From NCBI RefSeq assembly GCF_024868665.1, contig NC_079894.1:8641737-8705736 (forward strand): a DNA stretch of 64,000 bases. The letters are read 5' to 3'. The position numbers were made by a program, and so were the translations under genes. The notes under the pieces are model-generated. The model saw only the letters and a list, made by a program, of their open reading frames with translations, made no database searches and was not told the origin of the DNA. Source of the DNA: Triplophysa rosa. Taxonomy: Eukaryota; Chordata; Actinopteri; Cypriniformes; Nemacheilidae. How positions within the stretch are numbered: the stretch's first letter is position 1; each line of letters opens with the position of its first letter. Positions 1-10,500 of this stretch are shown here, piece after piece.

Positions 1-360
1 TCCCCTCCAACCCGTGTGCAGCCAGCCCTGTTCTGAATTTGGAAAACCAGCAAAGCGTGGAGAGCACTGAATATTGCTGTCATCTTCAACTAATAGTTGC
101 ACCCTTCAGAAGGACCAGGATTTGAGAATTTTGGCTGTAAAGAGACTGTTTTTGTATTATTTTACTGTTCTCTTGTCATTATGTATGCACAGTATGTGTG
201 ATGACCTTAATGTCTGATTTTGATCTTTGCTTCTTAAACATGCTGGGATTTGTAGCTTTCACTGTGCGTGTACAGACATAACTTTATTTATAATAATCAT
301 TCAGGATGTTCTTTCCTCATATTAAGCCATGTTTAATGTTACGAGTGTTTAATAAATGAG
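1..360 (+). other. Probable 3' end / 3' UTR of a plus-strand gene
   Basis: The window opens inside what looks like the last exon of a gene read left to right. An AATAAA poly(A) signal sits at 351-356 after about 350 bases of T-rich, stop-rich sequence typical of a 3' UTR. One frame (bases 3-125) is open for 40 codons from the window edge to TGA, but it matches no protein I recognise. Another frame closes at base 36, so I cannot tell which, if any, is coding. The 3' end would converge on the minus-strand gene at 3112-4134. The gene is unidentified because its body is outside the window. Confidence 0.4.
351..356 (+). terminator. AATAAA poly(A) signal
   Basis: A canonical AATAAA hexamer lies in AT-rich sequence. 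It would end the plus-strand transcript entering from the left edge. It is supported only by the motif and its context. Confidence 0.4.
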
Positions 361-1506
361 AGAGATAAGTTACCTATGATAGCTTTCCCAAAATCAGTAT
401 GCAAGATAAAGCAAAGTATTTGCTGGAAAGGGTGTATAGTGGATTCAGATTTTAGGTGGCATAAATATAATCTTTAATTATGAAATTAATTTTATGTGCA
501 AATTCTTACATTTTTACCCATGCATTTCAAATTCACTACATTATTATCAGTGTACGAATGTGCCAGCTGTGTGGGTAGAATACATGTTTCATTTGACTGA
601 TTTTCAATTTGTTTTAAACAGCATTGGCTCACAGGTTTTAGTAGTTTCATCACATCCTTTATACAAAATCTGAATATTCATAATGAACAAATTATGGCTG
701 ATTTCTAAAGATGATACATTGTCAGGTGTGACTTCGTCTTTGTTAATCTCTGTTGATGTTCCCCTCAAGGAATCAAGTACTCGTCATCACCCCTGGAGCT
801 TCTGACACAGATTGTGATGAGATTCGGATGGCCTGCTGTTTTACATTGTTTTTCAGTAGTGCCCGCAGAATTGAACTTCCAAAGTTAATAAAGTTGATAT
901 CGCATATAGAACAGTACGTTGAGAACCATTAAACGATCATTTTCAGTCAGTGAATCTGGCTGAGGTTAGCCAGAGCTTAGCATTTCAAACGAAATCTCTG
1001 AAATCCAGCCAAAATTGTCCCCTTCGCACAGTGAAATACAATTTATACCAGCTATTAGCACTAAACTGTTAGACTTTCAATTATATGGGCATGCATTTGG
1101 AAAAAGTGAAGAAATAATCACTTATTTTCACAGAGTTTGTGAAGTTCATCAGAAGAGCAGCAATCTTCCGACCCCTGACAGATTTGCAGAAATAAATGGG
1201 AGGGTTGTTAGGCTCCCATGAAACCCCCACTGGCTCTCATTAGAAGTGTGAGGTCTGTGACACAGGCATGTCAGCACAGTCTCCTGGCACTTGTTATTTT
1301 GTAGTTAGATCCCACCACACGCACATGCAAAACCATTTACAACCTCTGCTGCCTTTAATGAAGACCACAATACCACAACTATACCATAAAGCAGTCTTGA
1401 CTGAATCATTTTATTCTTGGCAAAACCCCCAAAATGTTTATTTTAACTGTTAGTTGTTGCTTAGTTGTTGTTTTTTATTCAAAATATTGTTGTGGACTAG
1501 CAATCA
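361..1506. other. Intergenic, no gene seen
   Basis: AT-rich sequence without a convincing long reading frame, splice-flanked exon or RNA gene. The short open frames here have no recognisable domain. Confidence 0.5.
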
Positions 1507-1902
1507 AAGGTGTAAAGTACTTGAGTATTTTTACTCAAGGACATTTATCAAGTATCTTTATCGGAGTGTTGGGTAAATTTTACTCCACTACAATATAAAG
1601 CATAAATTATGTTTTTTACTCCAGTACATTTAATAAAATACGTTTTTACGTGTTTTTAACACTTAAGTACATTAAACATCTACTTTTACTGAAGTAAAAC
1701 AATTTTTGAGTAAAATGCTTGTGTAAAATCAAGAAATTACTATGACTTTTAATGTACTTTTTAATGTAAAAATTGACATATATTTTTCAAATGACGTTGA
1801 GTAAAAATGACGATATATGGTATGCTGTGTATGGAAGCAAAAACACAGATAAATTATAGTTACTTGACCTTTGAGAGTAAAATTCTAAAGTACTTTACAC
1901 TT
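1507..1902. mobile_element. Non-autonomous inverted-repeat DNA transposon
   Basis: The left end reads AAGGTGTAAAGTACTTGAGT and the right end is its near-complement (TAAAGTACTTTACACTT), giving imperfect terminal inverted repeats of about 16 bases. The interior is AT-rich, with repeated AAGTAC and TTTACTC words and no coding capacity. This matches a common fish MITE type, possibly hAT-derived. No clear target-site duplication is visible, so the class is uncertain. Confidence 0.6.
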
Positions 1903-3099
1903 CTTCCAGAAATGTTAGTCTCTTAATATGTTTTGGCTGATCTAATGTTTCAATTATGCAAAATTCTGTGTAAGTGAACCCCTCACGGAATGCCAAACAT
2001 CAAAATGGTTCATGTACGTTTCACTCATTTGATATCCTATTTGAATCTAAAATGTTTATCTACCACCCTTACCAAAAGCATACACAATGTTTGTAGTATT
2101 AGGTACATGGTTAAGTAAAGCATAATTCATAAAAAGAGTGTTTTCCCACTGTTTACTCGTTTTGGAGCACCCAAAAACGTTTGCCTTCTAGGTGCACTCT
2201 CAGGCTTGTTTCTCTTTCAAGGAGAGACAACTGAGTTTTAAGAAATTAACCTGTTTTTTGGTACACAATCAGTTATGGCGAATGGACGTAATCGGTTTTT
2301 CTTTAAATGCAAAAAGACAAAATTGCAACGACCCATCAGTTCCAATAACTATAGGCCACTTCTTAAAGCACCTACAGAATTGAGTGTATTGATTCTTAAA
2401 TGTTTCAAGGTAAAGTGGTTGCTAAGAACTGTGCAGCAATGTATATTTTAGTGTGTGTGGATTATTTAGGGACACTTAGTGATGGCTCTAGAGCAGTGGT
2501 TCTAAAAACGTATAATCTTAAACTTACAATTTGAATTAAACCAAAAACATATTCAGTTATACAATGCTGAAACATCAATTATTCGGTTGGTGGGCTTATT
2601 TTCTTATGTTTGAATTGCATAAAATGTATGACAAGTTTCTATATTTCATAAAATGCCCCCAAATCTGTGCATCTTCTGTGGGCCTGAAAGTAACCGCAAT
2701 TGCAAAATGCATTGATACCTATATTGATTTGAAGTTTAGGTCACTATTTAATCATGTCTGGACTGTATTTACCAATTGAAAAAAATATGATGGAAAATAA
2801 ATTGAATCTCTCATGTGATAGCTAAACAATGAGTGTTCATAGGCTATATAAATAATAGAGTACTATGGTAAGTTTTAATAATAAATTGCTTATGAGATTC
2901 AAAACCTCATAGCTATTGAATCTAAGGATTCAATGGAATATTAAAATGACCTTGTAGGTTTTATTACAAGAATCATCATTGTGACATGTATGGAACATGT
3001 GGCCTGAAGAGGTGAAATTATTATTATTATTTTTTTATGCAGACATGGACCTGCGCAATATGACATGCTAGTATCATCCTCAAAACTGATCATGTTCAT
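1903..3099. other. Intergenic, no gene seen
   Basis: AT-rich intergenic DNA. A short piece near 2492 (CAGTGGTTCT) looks like the terminus of a decayed hAT element. Otherwise I see no exon, RNA gene or intact repeat. Confidence 0.45.
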
Positions 3100-3105
3100 T
3101 TTATT
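3100..3105 (-). terminator. AATAAA poly(A) signal of the 3112-4134 gene
   Basis: TTTATT on the plus strand is AATAAA on the coding strand. It begins only 6 bases after the TAA stop of the upstream ORF, which would give an unusually short 3' UTR unless a downstream signal is used. Confidence 0.45.
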
Positions 3106-3111
3106 TACAAT

Positions 3112-4134
3112 TTAAACATAAGGAGCTTTACAGTTGCTCTCTGAAAGCTCTGAAACAAAGTCAGACACCTTGTCCTTCAAAACTCTCTGTTTTCTCTTGT
3201 TCAAAAGTTCAAGGTATTGGGGATCATTATATTCTTTGATGAGTAGATCAAGGCCACGTTTCATGGCTGCCTTTGATATGTGGCTTCTAGCATTGCTCTT
3301 GGTGTCTTGATATTGGATGTGTCTTGACAACGTCTTGCTGTTTTTCCATTCCCCCGGGAGCTTCATAGTTACCGGTGTGGGACATTTACGAAGATCAGTT
3401 TTTTGGTGGACTGATGTTGCTCTTCTGTGACGGGTGAGTCGTGTAGGAGACGAGGAACTGTTTTTCAGATCTGTCTTTGTGTCATGTGTTGCTTGGGAGG
3501 TCTTCGGGGGATGTGCATCACCTTCAACTTTTTCACTTGAGGACGATTCCAAGACATCGAAACGAGATGATGAGACATCGAAACAATCACCCTTAATGTT
3601 TTCACCCAAACCATTTTTTAAACGCTCATATGGTGAAGCACAGTTTTTAGTCTTTGTCAAGTGAATGCTGTTGGAACTGAGTTTCTTACATGCATTTGTG
3701 TCCACAGTCTCATTCACTTCTGACAAATCGCTCTCACGGTCACCAGTGTCTTCTTCAAACAAACAATCTTTCATGCTGTCATGCCTCTGGCCAAACATGA
3801 CATCTGACTTCACAGAGTCTCCGCTTGCAACATTCAAGTCAATATTACCAAGGTTTTTCTCATATTCTTTGAAAGTTGAAAAGGCAATACTTACCGATCT
3901 CAGGTGAGCAGTATAGGCTTGATGACAATATCCACTTATCAGTTTTATTTCCATCAGTGTCTTTTGAACCTCTTGTATTTCTTTGTTGATCAAAAACATT
4001 GACCTCCTCTGATCTTTGCTGAGAATTTTCTGCTTGTCCGCAAATCGTTTCATTTCACAAAGGTTTTTGAAGTGAGCTCTCTGTAGATGTTTAACTCTTG
4101 ATATGTTCCCTTTACTGGCTTTGAAGGAGCTCAT
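3112..4134 (-). CDS. Uncharacterised 340-residue protein, single coding exon
   Basis: This is an uninterrupted 341-codon reading frame from ATG at 4134 to TAA at 3112. An in-frame TGA two codons before the ATG makes this the first possible start. Its length in an AT-rich region argues for a real gene. Residues about 1-75 are rich in K, R, E and Q with heptad-like spacing, so a helical or coiled-coil start is likely. The middle, about 95-260, is low-complexity, rich in S, D, E and K, and looks disordered. The last ~60 residues are basic and helical (MKRGLDLLIKEYNDPQYLEL, then KRKQRVLKDK). No signal peptide or membrane segment is seen. The N-terminal pattern faintly recalls CCDC190-like coiled-coil proteins, but that is a weak guess. 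It lies about 2 kb downstream of efna2 on the same strand. It may be a lineage-specific or fast-evolving single-exon gene; the function is unknown. Confidence 0.72.
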   Translation of the reverse strand: MSSFKASKGNISRVKHLQRAHFKNLCEMKRFADKQKILSKDQRRSMFLINKEIQEVQKTLMEIKLISGYCHQAYTAHLRSVSIAFSTFKEYEKNLGNIDLNVASGDSVKSDVMFGQRHDSMKDCLFEEDTGDRESDLSEVNETVDTNACKKLSSNSIHLTKTKNCASPYERLKNGLGENIKGDCFDVSSSRFDVLESSSSEKVEGDAHPPKTSQATHDTKTDLKNSSSSPTRLTRHRRATSVHQKTDLRKCPTPVTMKLPGEWKNSKTLSRHIQYQDTKSNARSHISKAAMKRGLDLLIKEYNDPQYLELLNKRKQRVLKDKVSDFVSELSESNCKAPYV

Positions 4135-5596
4135 GTCTCAGACAGACAGACTCGACACGCAATGACTGCTCTGGAGCTCTGAGGCATCTGTTTGTTCTTT
4201 ACCTCAGGGAGGGAACGGTGGGAGGTCAACATATTTACAACAGATAGGCAAGTGCAGGTAAGGCTGATTTTAAAATATGATTTAAAATGATTAATGTCAG
4301 CTATTGGGTGCACATGTACAGTAGAACAAAAATATCATTTCAATAATAATGTAAGTCTGAGATCAAATGACTGACTAGTGGTGTCAAACTCAATTCCTGG
4401 AGGGCCGCAGCTCTGCACAGTTTAGCTCCAACCAATTCCAACCCACACCTGTTTAGAGGTTTCTAGTAATCCTAAAGACCTTGATTAGATGAATCAGGTG
4501 TGTTTGATTAGGGTTGGAACTGCGGCCCTCCATGAATTGAGTCGCTTCGTTCACTAGGGGGCGACAAAGCTCCATTTTTCTTTGAAAAATTTGCACACGT
4601 GATGTCATTTACATTAAGTCGATCTTTACATACTTTACAACAAAGCTCTTGTTGCTTATAATAACAAACTAACATAATGCTGATGGTGTGACACAGAACC
4701 AAGATATAAGATATAAATCTTTTGCTTATATATTGTTAAATCTATGATAACATTTCTCAAAAAGTCTGCAGAGCCACGCTTCTTTCATTTTTGCATCTAC
4801 ATGTTTGGATCGCTTCCCCAGCGCTTCGAGTCTGCAGATCTTGCACTGATGCTATGCCCATGTATTTTTTATCATAGTCTACATTGCATAAAATATTCAG
4901 ATAGGACATTCAGTTTTCTGAGCCCAGGCAGGCCACCGATCCCTCACCTAATAGCTGAATGAGCATTCAGGCCAAAGTCCACAGCTGATGTCAGCACTGT
5001 GCACCAGTGTATGATGACCATGAATGTGGTCATCATGACGTCAGCCTGCACCTGAACACAATGCCAAAGCAATCAGATTTTAAATGCATGTGTACTACAA
5101 ATAAGCTAATGTTTTTCTTAAAATCCCATACCTTTAACAAAATCATCCATATGGGAATGTACAACTTGCTCCTTTTTCTTTAATTGTTCTGTTGTTAAAA
5201 AGTATTGAAAATGGAGAACGAATCTTCTTTTTACTTAATCACCTTTGCCATTAGTAGGGTAAAATTTAATACTTTATTGTAGTATTTTATAACTTTACTA
5301 TAGTATTTAACAAAATGACCTTTATTATTTTGCGTGTTCATCTCTGAGCTGCAATGTTATAGGCATATTCCCAAATATATCTCTGTTGTGATTGGAGCAC
5401 TCCGCTCCCCTGCTACAAATATATTCTCTCCTTATTATGGAAAACAATTCAAGAATTCTGAATCTTTCTCCTCTGCCAAGCTAACAATGCTTTAGTTGCA
5501 TTTTTGGCTCTTAAGAAAGGGTTTTAACTCGTTTAACCATTATTGAAAAACTTTTGCTGATTTAATAACCTAGGATTATTTAAACCTATAAATTAT
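4135..5596. other. Upstream region of the 340-residue gene
   Basis: Non-coding. It must hold the promoter of the minus-strand gene at 3112-4134, but I see no unambiguous core element. A palindromic MITE lies at 4380-4542. The remainder is AT-rich with no supported exon. Confidence 0.4.
4380..4542. mobile_element. Palindromic MITE (GGAGGGCCGCAG family)
   Basis: The left end, CTCAATTCCTGGAGGGCCGC, is mirrored by GCGGCCCTCCATGAATTGAG at the right, so the ~160-base unit can fold into a long hairpin. This is a very common fish repeat. It sits about 250 bases upstream of the ATG of the 340-residue gene, so it could lie in that gene's promoter or 5' leader. Confidence 0.75.
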
Positions 5597-5870
5597 TTAA
5601 AGTGATAGTTCTGTCGTCATTTACTCACCCTCTTGTCTTTAAACCTCTATGGCTTTCTTTCTTCTGCAGAACACAAACAAAGATATTTTGAAGAATGTTG
5701 GTAACCAAACAATGGCGGTACCCATTCACTTCCATTTTATGGACACGAATCCAATACAATGGGTGTTCTTCAAAATATCTAATTTTGTGTTCTGCAGAAG
5801 AAAGAAAATCATACAGACAAGAGGGTGAGTAAATGATGACATCATTTCATTTTTGCGTGAATCCATTTAA
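5597..5870. mobile_element. Angel-type palindromic MITE, complete
   Basis: Bounded by TTAA at both ends (5597-5600 and 5867-5870). The left arm reads GTGATAGTT then ATTTACTCACCCTCTTGTC, with CTTTCTTCTGCAGAACACAA further in; the right arm is the complement. The two arms form a long imperfect hairpin. It has no coding capacity. The name Angel is given from memory of the teleost inverted-repeat family; the inverted-repeat structure is directly visible. Confidence 0.8.
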
Positions 5871-6159
5871 AATATGTAATGGATTTTCATGACCTGCATA
5901 ATTCTGCAAAAATATTACAAGTTATCTTAAACTGCTTGTATACATTGCACATTACGTATGGTTCATCCCATAATGCAAGGATTAATATAGGCTCTCACAC
6001 ATGACTCGATATTTACACACACAAACCATTTCCCACACAAAACCTTCAAATCGAGAAAGCCAAGCTGAGCCAAAATGTCACTTGTCAACTTCATACAATA
6101 AAGCCCTACATCCATCTCTCCTCACAGCAACTGTCTTTTCATTTTATAGACAAAACCTC

Positions 6160-6165
6160 TTTATT
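6160..6165 (-). terminator. efna2: Candidate efna2 poly(A) signal
   Basis: TTTATT on the plus strand (AATAAA on the coding strand), 1.2 kb beyond the efna2 stop codon. Other AT-rich hexamers exist nearby, so the exact 3' end is not certain. Confidence 0.4.
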
Positions 6166-7383
6166 TTCTGTTTTTAATTTGAGCATGTTTCTTCAGTTTA
6201 ACAAAACATGTTGTCTGTACAAAACGTCACATGAAAAAGAGGACACGATCAAATCAGATGGAAAGAAATGCTTTCTGTCTCTTTAAATACTGAATACAGT
6301 TTGACAAGATCACAATAACAACAGCAAGAGTGAACGAGTGGGCCCCTCTGAATAATCCGACTGCTGACTCACATGCTGTATCGCCACTCAAGACGCTAAA
6401 ACCGTTCCTCATATCACATGAATAATTAATGTTGCTTTTAAATGCTACAAAAATAACATGAAATAGAATACAAAAAATCCATTTCCTTTTTGTCCGAGCC
6501 TGCAGTGCTGTCATCTTACACTGGTGATTTAAAAGTGGCTGATGCCTGATCTGCACAGATCAGTTTGGAAAAAGTCATTTTGTTCCTCATCCCACACAGC
6601 TGAAAGAAAACCGACGCAGAGTCTTATTAAGCGGCATTTGGGTTTTGCACCAAAGCGAGTATTCTAATCTAGAAGATTCAGAGTCCTTGTTCCTAGTAGA
6701 CCCCCACGACACGGACACACAGTTTTGAGGTGAGGGCCAGCAGTGAGCGCTGACATCTGGCTGTCTGATCCAAGCTGCACCAGCTGAGCCTTCACGCCAG
6801 TGTCTAGAAGGTCTATTTTCATTTTGTTGCTAAGAAAAATATATCATCACTATTGTAAGAAGATCCGTTTCACAGTGTTTCACATGCATGTGAATGTCTA
6901 CCACTAATTCTCTAATTGCTGGCTATCACAAATCATGGTTTCTCTTCTCTCTGAAGAGAGTCCTTTGGTGTCATTTGTTACCTGGGAAAAAATCTCTATT
7001 TCTAGATAGACCGGGATTGAGTATGACGTATGTGGAAAGGTGATGCGGGGGGCTTTATAGCTATCTAAATCAGTGTTTAAAGTCACTTGTAAACCGTTGA
7101 TTGAAACTGCGATGACCTACGCGGTGAAAAAATGACACATTAAGCCTTGATTACATGACAGCATATATAAAAGGTCACATTCAACGACACACTCCAGGTG
7201 CTCAAGTCTCACTACATCAGCTGCTAATTTGTCCCACAAGCATAAAGCCCCAGAGCAGGCCGAACGTCTCTGTTCTCAGATCAGACTCAGACTGCGCATT
7301 AGCCGTGGGCTGAAGAAGAGGGCTTCCCTGAGGGAGTATGGACGGAGGGAGAACGGTAGGCAGTCTGGGCCGCTGTGGAGCTT
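6160..7383 (-). other. efna2: Probable efna2 3' UTR
   Basis: This region follows the TAA stop at 7384. No splice-flanked coding sequence is seen, and a candidate poly(A) hexamer closes it at 6160. Its extent is inferred. It contains no recognisable transposon, in contrast to the flanking DNA, which fits a transcribed UTR. Confidence 0.45.
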
Positions 7384-7508
7384 TTAAATGCGGGCCAGCA
7401 GCAGAGCCAGCAGCAGGAACAGCAGCGCAGCTAGGCACGGGCCGTCTGCCCTGCAGCGATGGCTCCGGTCAGTCAGGAAAGGCTCTGGAGATTCGTAGCC
7501 CGAACCAT
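7384..7508 (-). CDS. efna2: efna2 exon 4 (stalk and GPI-anchor signal)
   Basis: 125 coding bases from the acceptor GTGTGTTTCAG to TAA at 7384-7386. The encoded tail is [11 protein letters not shown], a short hydrophilic stretch with two cysteines (175, 181), and a hydrophobic C terminus, [16 protein letters not shown]. That layout (small residues A-D-G-P before a hydrophobic end with almost nothing after it) is a GPI-attachment signal, as expected for class A ephrins. The YESPEP motif corresponds to the YEAPEP of mammalian ephrin-A2. A sequon, N157-G-S, is created across the exon 3/4 junction. Confidence 0.93.
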
Positions 7509-10500
7509 CTGAAACACACAAACAAAGAGAGACAGCACACGGCGAGGAAGAGGTAGGAAATTCATACCTTTACTCAAAGCAGCAGGGGCCTACAGCACTG
7601 ACCTAATTACAGTTTAATTACTGAGACGGAAATCTTTTTTTGCATGCAAGGAGTTACATAGATTACAGGAACTTGACATATTTGTGCCAATGATAAAAAA
7701 CAAAACAACCGGAGATACATTTAGAGGTAGAGTCAGAGCCTTACGTTTTCAAGAGTTGCTTTTCAAAGTGCATTCACATACCAATTTGTCAACGACAAAG
7801 CAATCGAGGTGTGCACATGTAACAAGAGGTTTGAGATTTGAGGTGATGCGAGGAGGAATACACGATAGGATTATTTTGGGGCCGATACTGATTTTAACAA
7901 CAACTCTTGGCCAATTCCAAACACATGCATTACGGCAGGGGTTTTCAAAGTTGGCTCCGGGGACCCCCAGGGGGCCTCCAGAGGTTGCAAGGGGTCCCCA
8001 GAAAATTTTGGAGAAAAAAATGTCTTCCTTTTCTACTACATGCAAAGTCTCCAGAAATGTTTTCACATTTCCTTTTTTCACTCCAAGTGAAAGTTGATAC
8101 AGTACAAATACATTTGAACTGATTTTTTTTCTCTTCTGGGTTATACACCCAACAAGTGTAGCCAACTATTTAAGTTAAAAACTTTCAAATAAAAAAATTA
8201 AGTTAAAAAATATGTTTTCTTTATAATATCACATTTATTATTTACCTAACAAAGTTGAAACGGTTTTTTATACATAAAAATCATTTATGTATACATTTTT
8301 TTCTAAAATCTAAAAATCTAAAAAATGTATAGAAGTACGTAATAAATAAATAAAGTCTGAAAACCCCTGGGTACAGTATACAGGCAAGTTTATCGCTGTA
8401 TTATCAAACAAATTGCACATAGATTGGATCAACATTATAACAGAGGCACAAAGCTAAAAAAATACAAATAAGACAACTTCAGAGGTTATTTCTTATTAAC
8501 AACATCAACTCATATTCATATTTGACTTATTATTATAGAACATTACATTTTCCGCCCTTGACGCAGTTAATAAACGTTTGGTTTGTTATATCGACCATGT
8601 ATATCGACGCCAATATATAAACAGAACTTATACTTCCTGACTGTTTATATTTAACAATGCTAAGTGATGAGTTCATGACAAATAATTCACGCTCATTCTA
8701 ATCGTTTCTCATTAGAACTCAGCTGTTATTATGATGGATGCATTCTCGCATCTTGAAAATAAATATGAATTCTCATTACCAAAATGTTCCTGGAAGATGT
8801 GACTAAGTTATTTGCATGCTTGTTATATCTAACAGCTGGCTGGAGTGTGGACATGAAGAATAATATAATTTTCGACGGCGGGCAGTGTGCGATAGATGAC
8901 TTACTTGTGGGTTTAACATACACCTTCAACTTTAAACAAGGCTTGCCAGCGTGGTTGGGATGAGGAGAAGCTGTTGACAAGGAAGAGAGGAAATGGGAGA
9001 GAAATAATGAGTTCCACACAATGCAGGAAGTTGACTTCAATCAGCCAAATGTGCTTATGGCAAACAGAAACATTCAGACACTGAATAAATATGTGGCTCA
9101 TCAATCTGTTTAAGATTCTGACGCTGCTCCGAGATGACACTAAACGTCTCTCAAGCCCGAGAGTTAGTTTGACCCCTCGACAACCAAACCGAGAACAAAG
9201 TCCCATATTTTCTCCATTCAGAGGAGATTGCTCTGACCTTCTCTAGCTTGGTGTCGTCACTTACAATAGCCTGTCACACAAAGTGCCCCATAGCAAATTA
9301 TCCCACAGAAGACCAGTCTGTGACCTAAGTTGCCATTGAGTCAGCCGGCTCTCGAACATCAGCCTCCACCAGTCCATCTCCGGCACAGCTCATCTGGACT
9401 CTCCAGACGTGACCCTTCAGACAGATGACTTCATTCATCTCTGCTGTGCAGACCTAACAAACCTCTCGATTATTTCCTTATAAGGTTCTGACGACAATGA
9501 AAGGGAACGTAAAATACGATGTGAACTCTGAATCTGTCAAACCCCCGCACAGAAAAAGAAATGCGCATGATCGCCCGGCACATCCACTTCTTTTTAATGT
9601 CCCGGTCAAGCTGATGCAGTACACGAGGAGTCGTCGGGAGTTTGTCATCTTCAGACCAAGCCGCCCTCCCCCATCGCCTTTCTCAGGTCATTGTGTATTC
9701 CTGTCCACTACACCGGATCTTCGGTTCATTGGAGAGCACCCAACCTCGACCGCCGGCAGCAGTGTAGAAGACGCCTGTCAAGATGTCATCACGGCCAATC
9801 AATACGGGCGGAGAGAAGGAAGTCTGGGGTTAAGTCTGACTAGACCTGATGGACGTGTTCTTTTTACCAGCAGACAATCAAGATCGGCCCCCACTTCCCC
9901 CTGATAACCTCCCAGATCTATCTCTCATCGGCGACCCCCCGACCCCGCCTCAAAGCATCAATTCCCAAGGGCCTGTGATGGCCACAGAGCTGCCGGTCTC
10001 CAAACAATCCTCTCAAGGAGTGGCTCTTGGGGGGAGGTGGGGTGTCCGAAGGCCTTTTCCAGCCTTGAAACAAAAGCCTGCACAATGTAGGGCCTGGCTG
10101 GGAGCTGGGAGGCGGGTGCATTAAAAACAGTTTGGGAGGATAGTGCATCTTTGAACTCTTGCTCTTGCTCTTTGTGGCATGTCTCTTTCTCCCTCGTGTG
10201 AAGAGACAACACTGCGGCGTGTATGATAAGCAGTGCTACGCCCCGCTGACTTATGGGGGGTTGGTGTGGAGGGAATGTTGACTCACAACACCCCCCCCCT
10301 CCTTCGTCCCAATGCAAGCTTCTCTGTCTTTCAGTCTGAGCTGTCAATCAGGGAATAATCAACAGTCAAATGAAAAGCATGTAGGATCTCCATGGGAGAG
10401 AGAAAGGCTCGTCTGAGGGATGTCTCCTGATGGACAGTGACACAAAGCCTGCAAAGCTCAAAGTCGCCCATCTCCATACTGTACACAGAGCACACAGGTG

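Noticed and set aside
3..125. 40-codon open frame at the left edge as a terminal exon
   Set aside because: Open from the edge to TGA but unrecognisable; competing frames close early, so coding status cannot be decided from this window.
3434..3907. Plus-strand open frames opposite the 340-residue gene
   Set aside because: Antisense shadows of the much longer minus-strand frame.
7684..8165. Overlapping open frames around 7.7-8.2 kb on both strands
   Set aside because: They run across the hAT-like element in intron 3 and match no gene.
9497..9904. 135-codon plus-strand open frame in efna2 intron 2
   Set aside because: Antisense to efna2 in a locally GC-rich intron; no domain recognised, and chance open frames are expected there.
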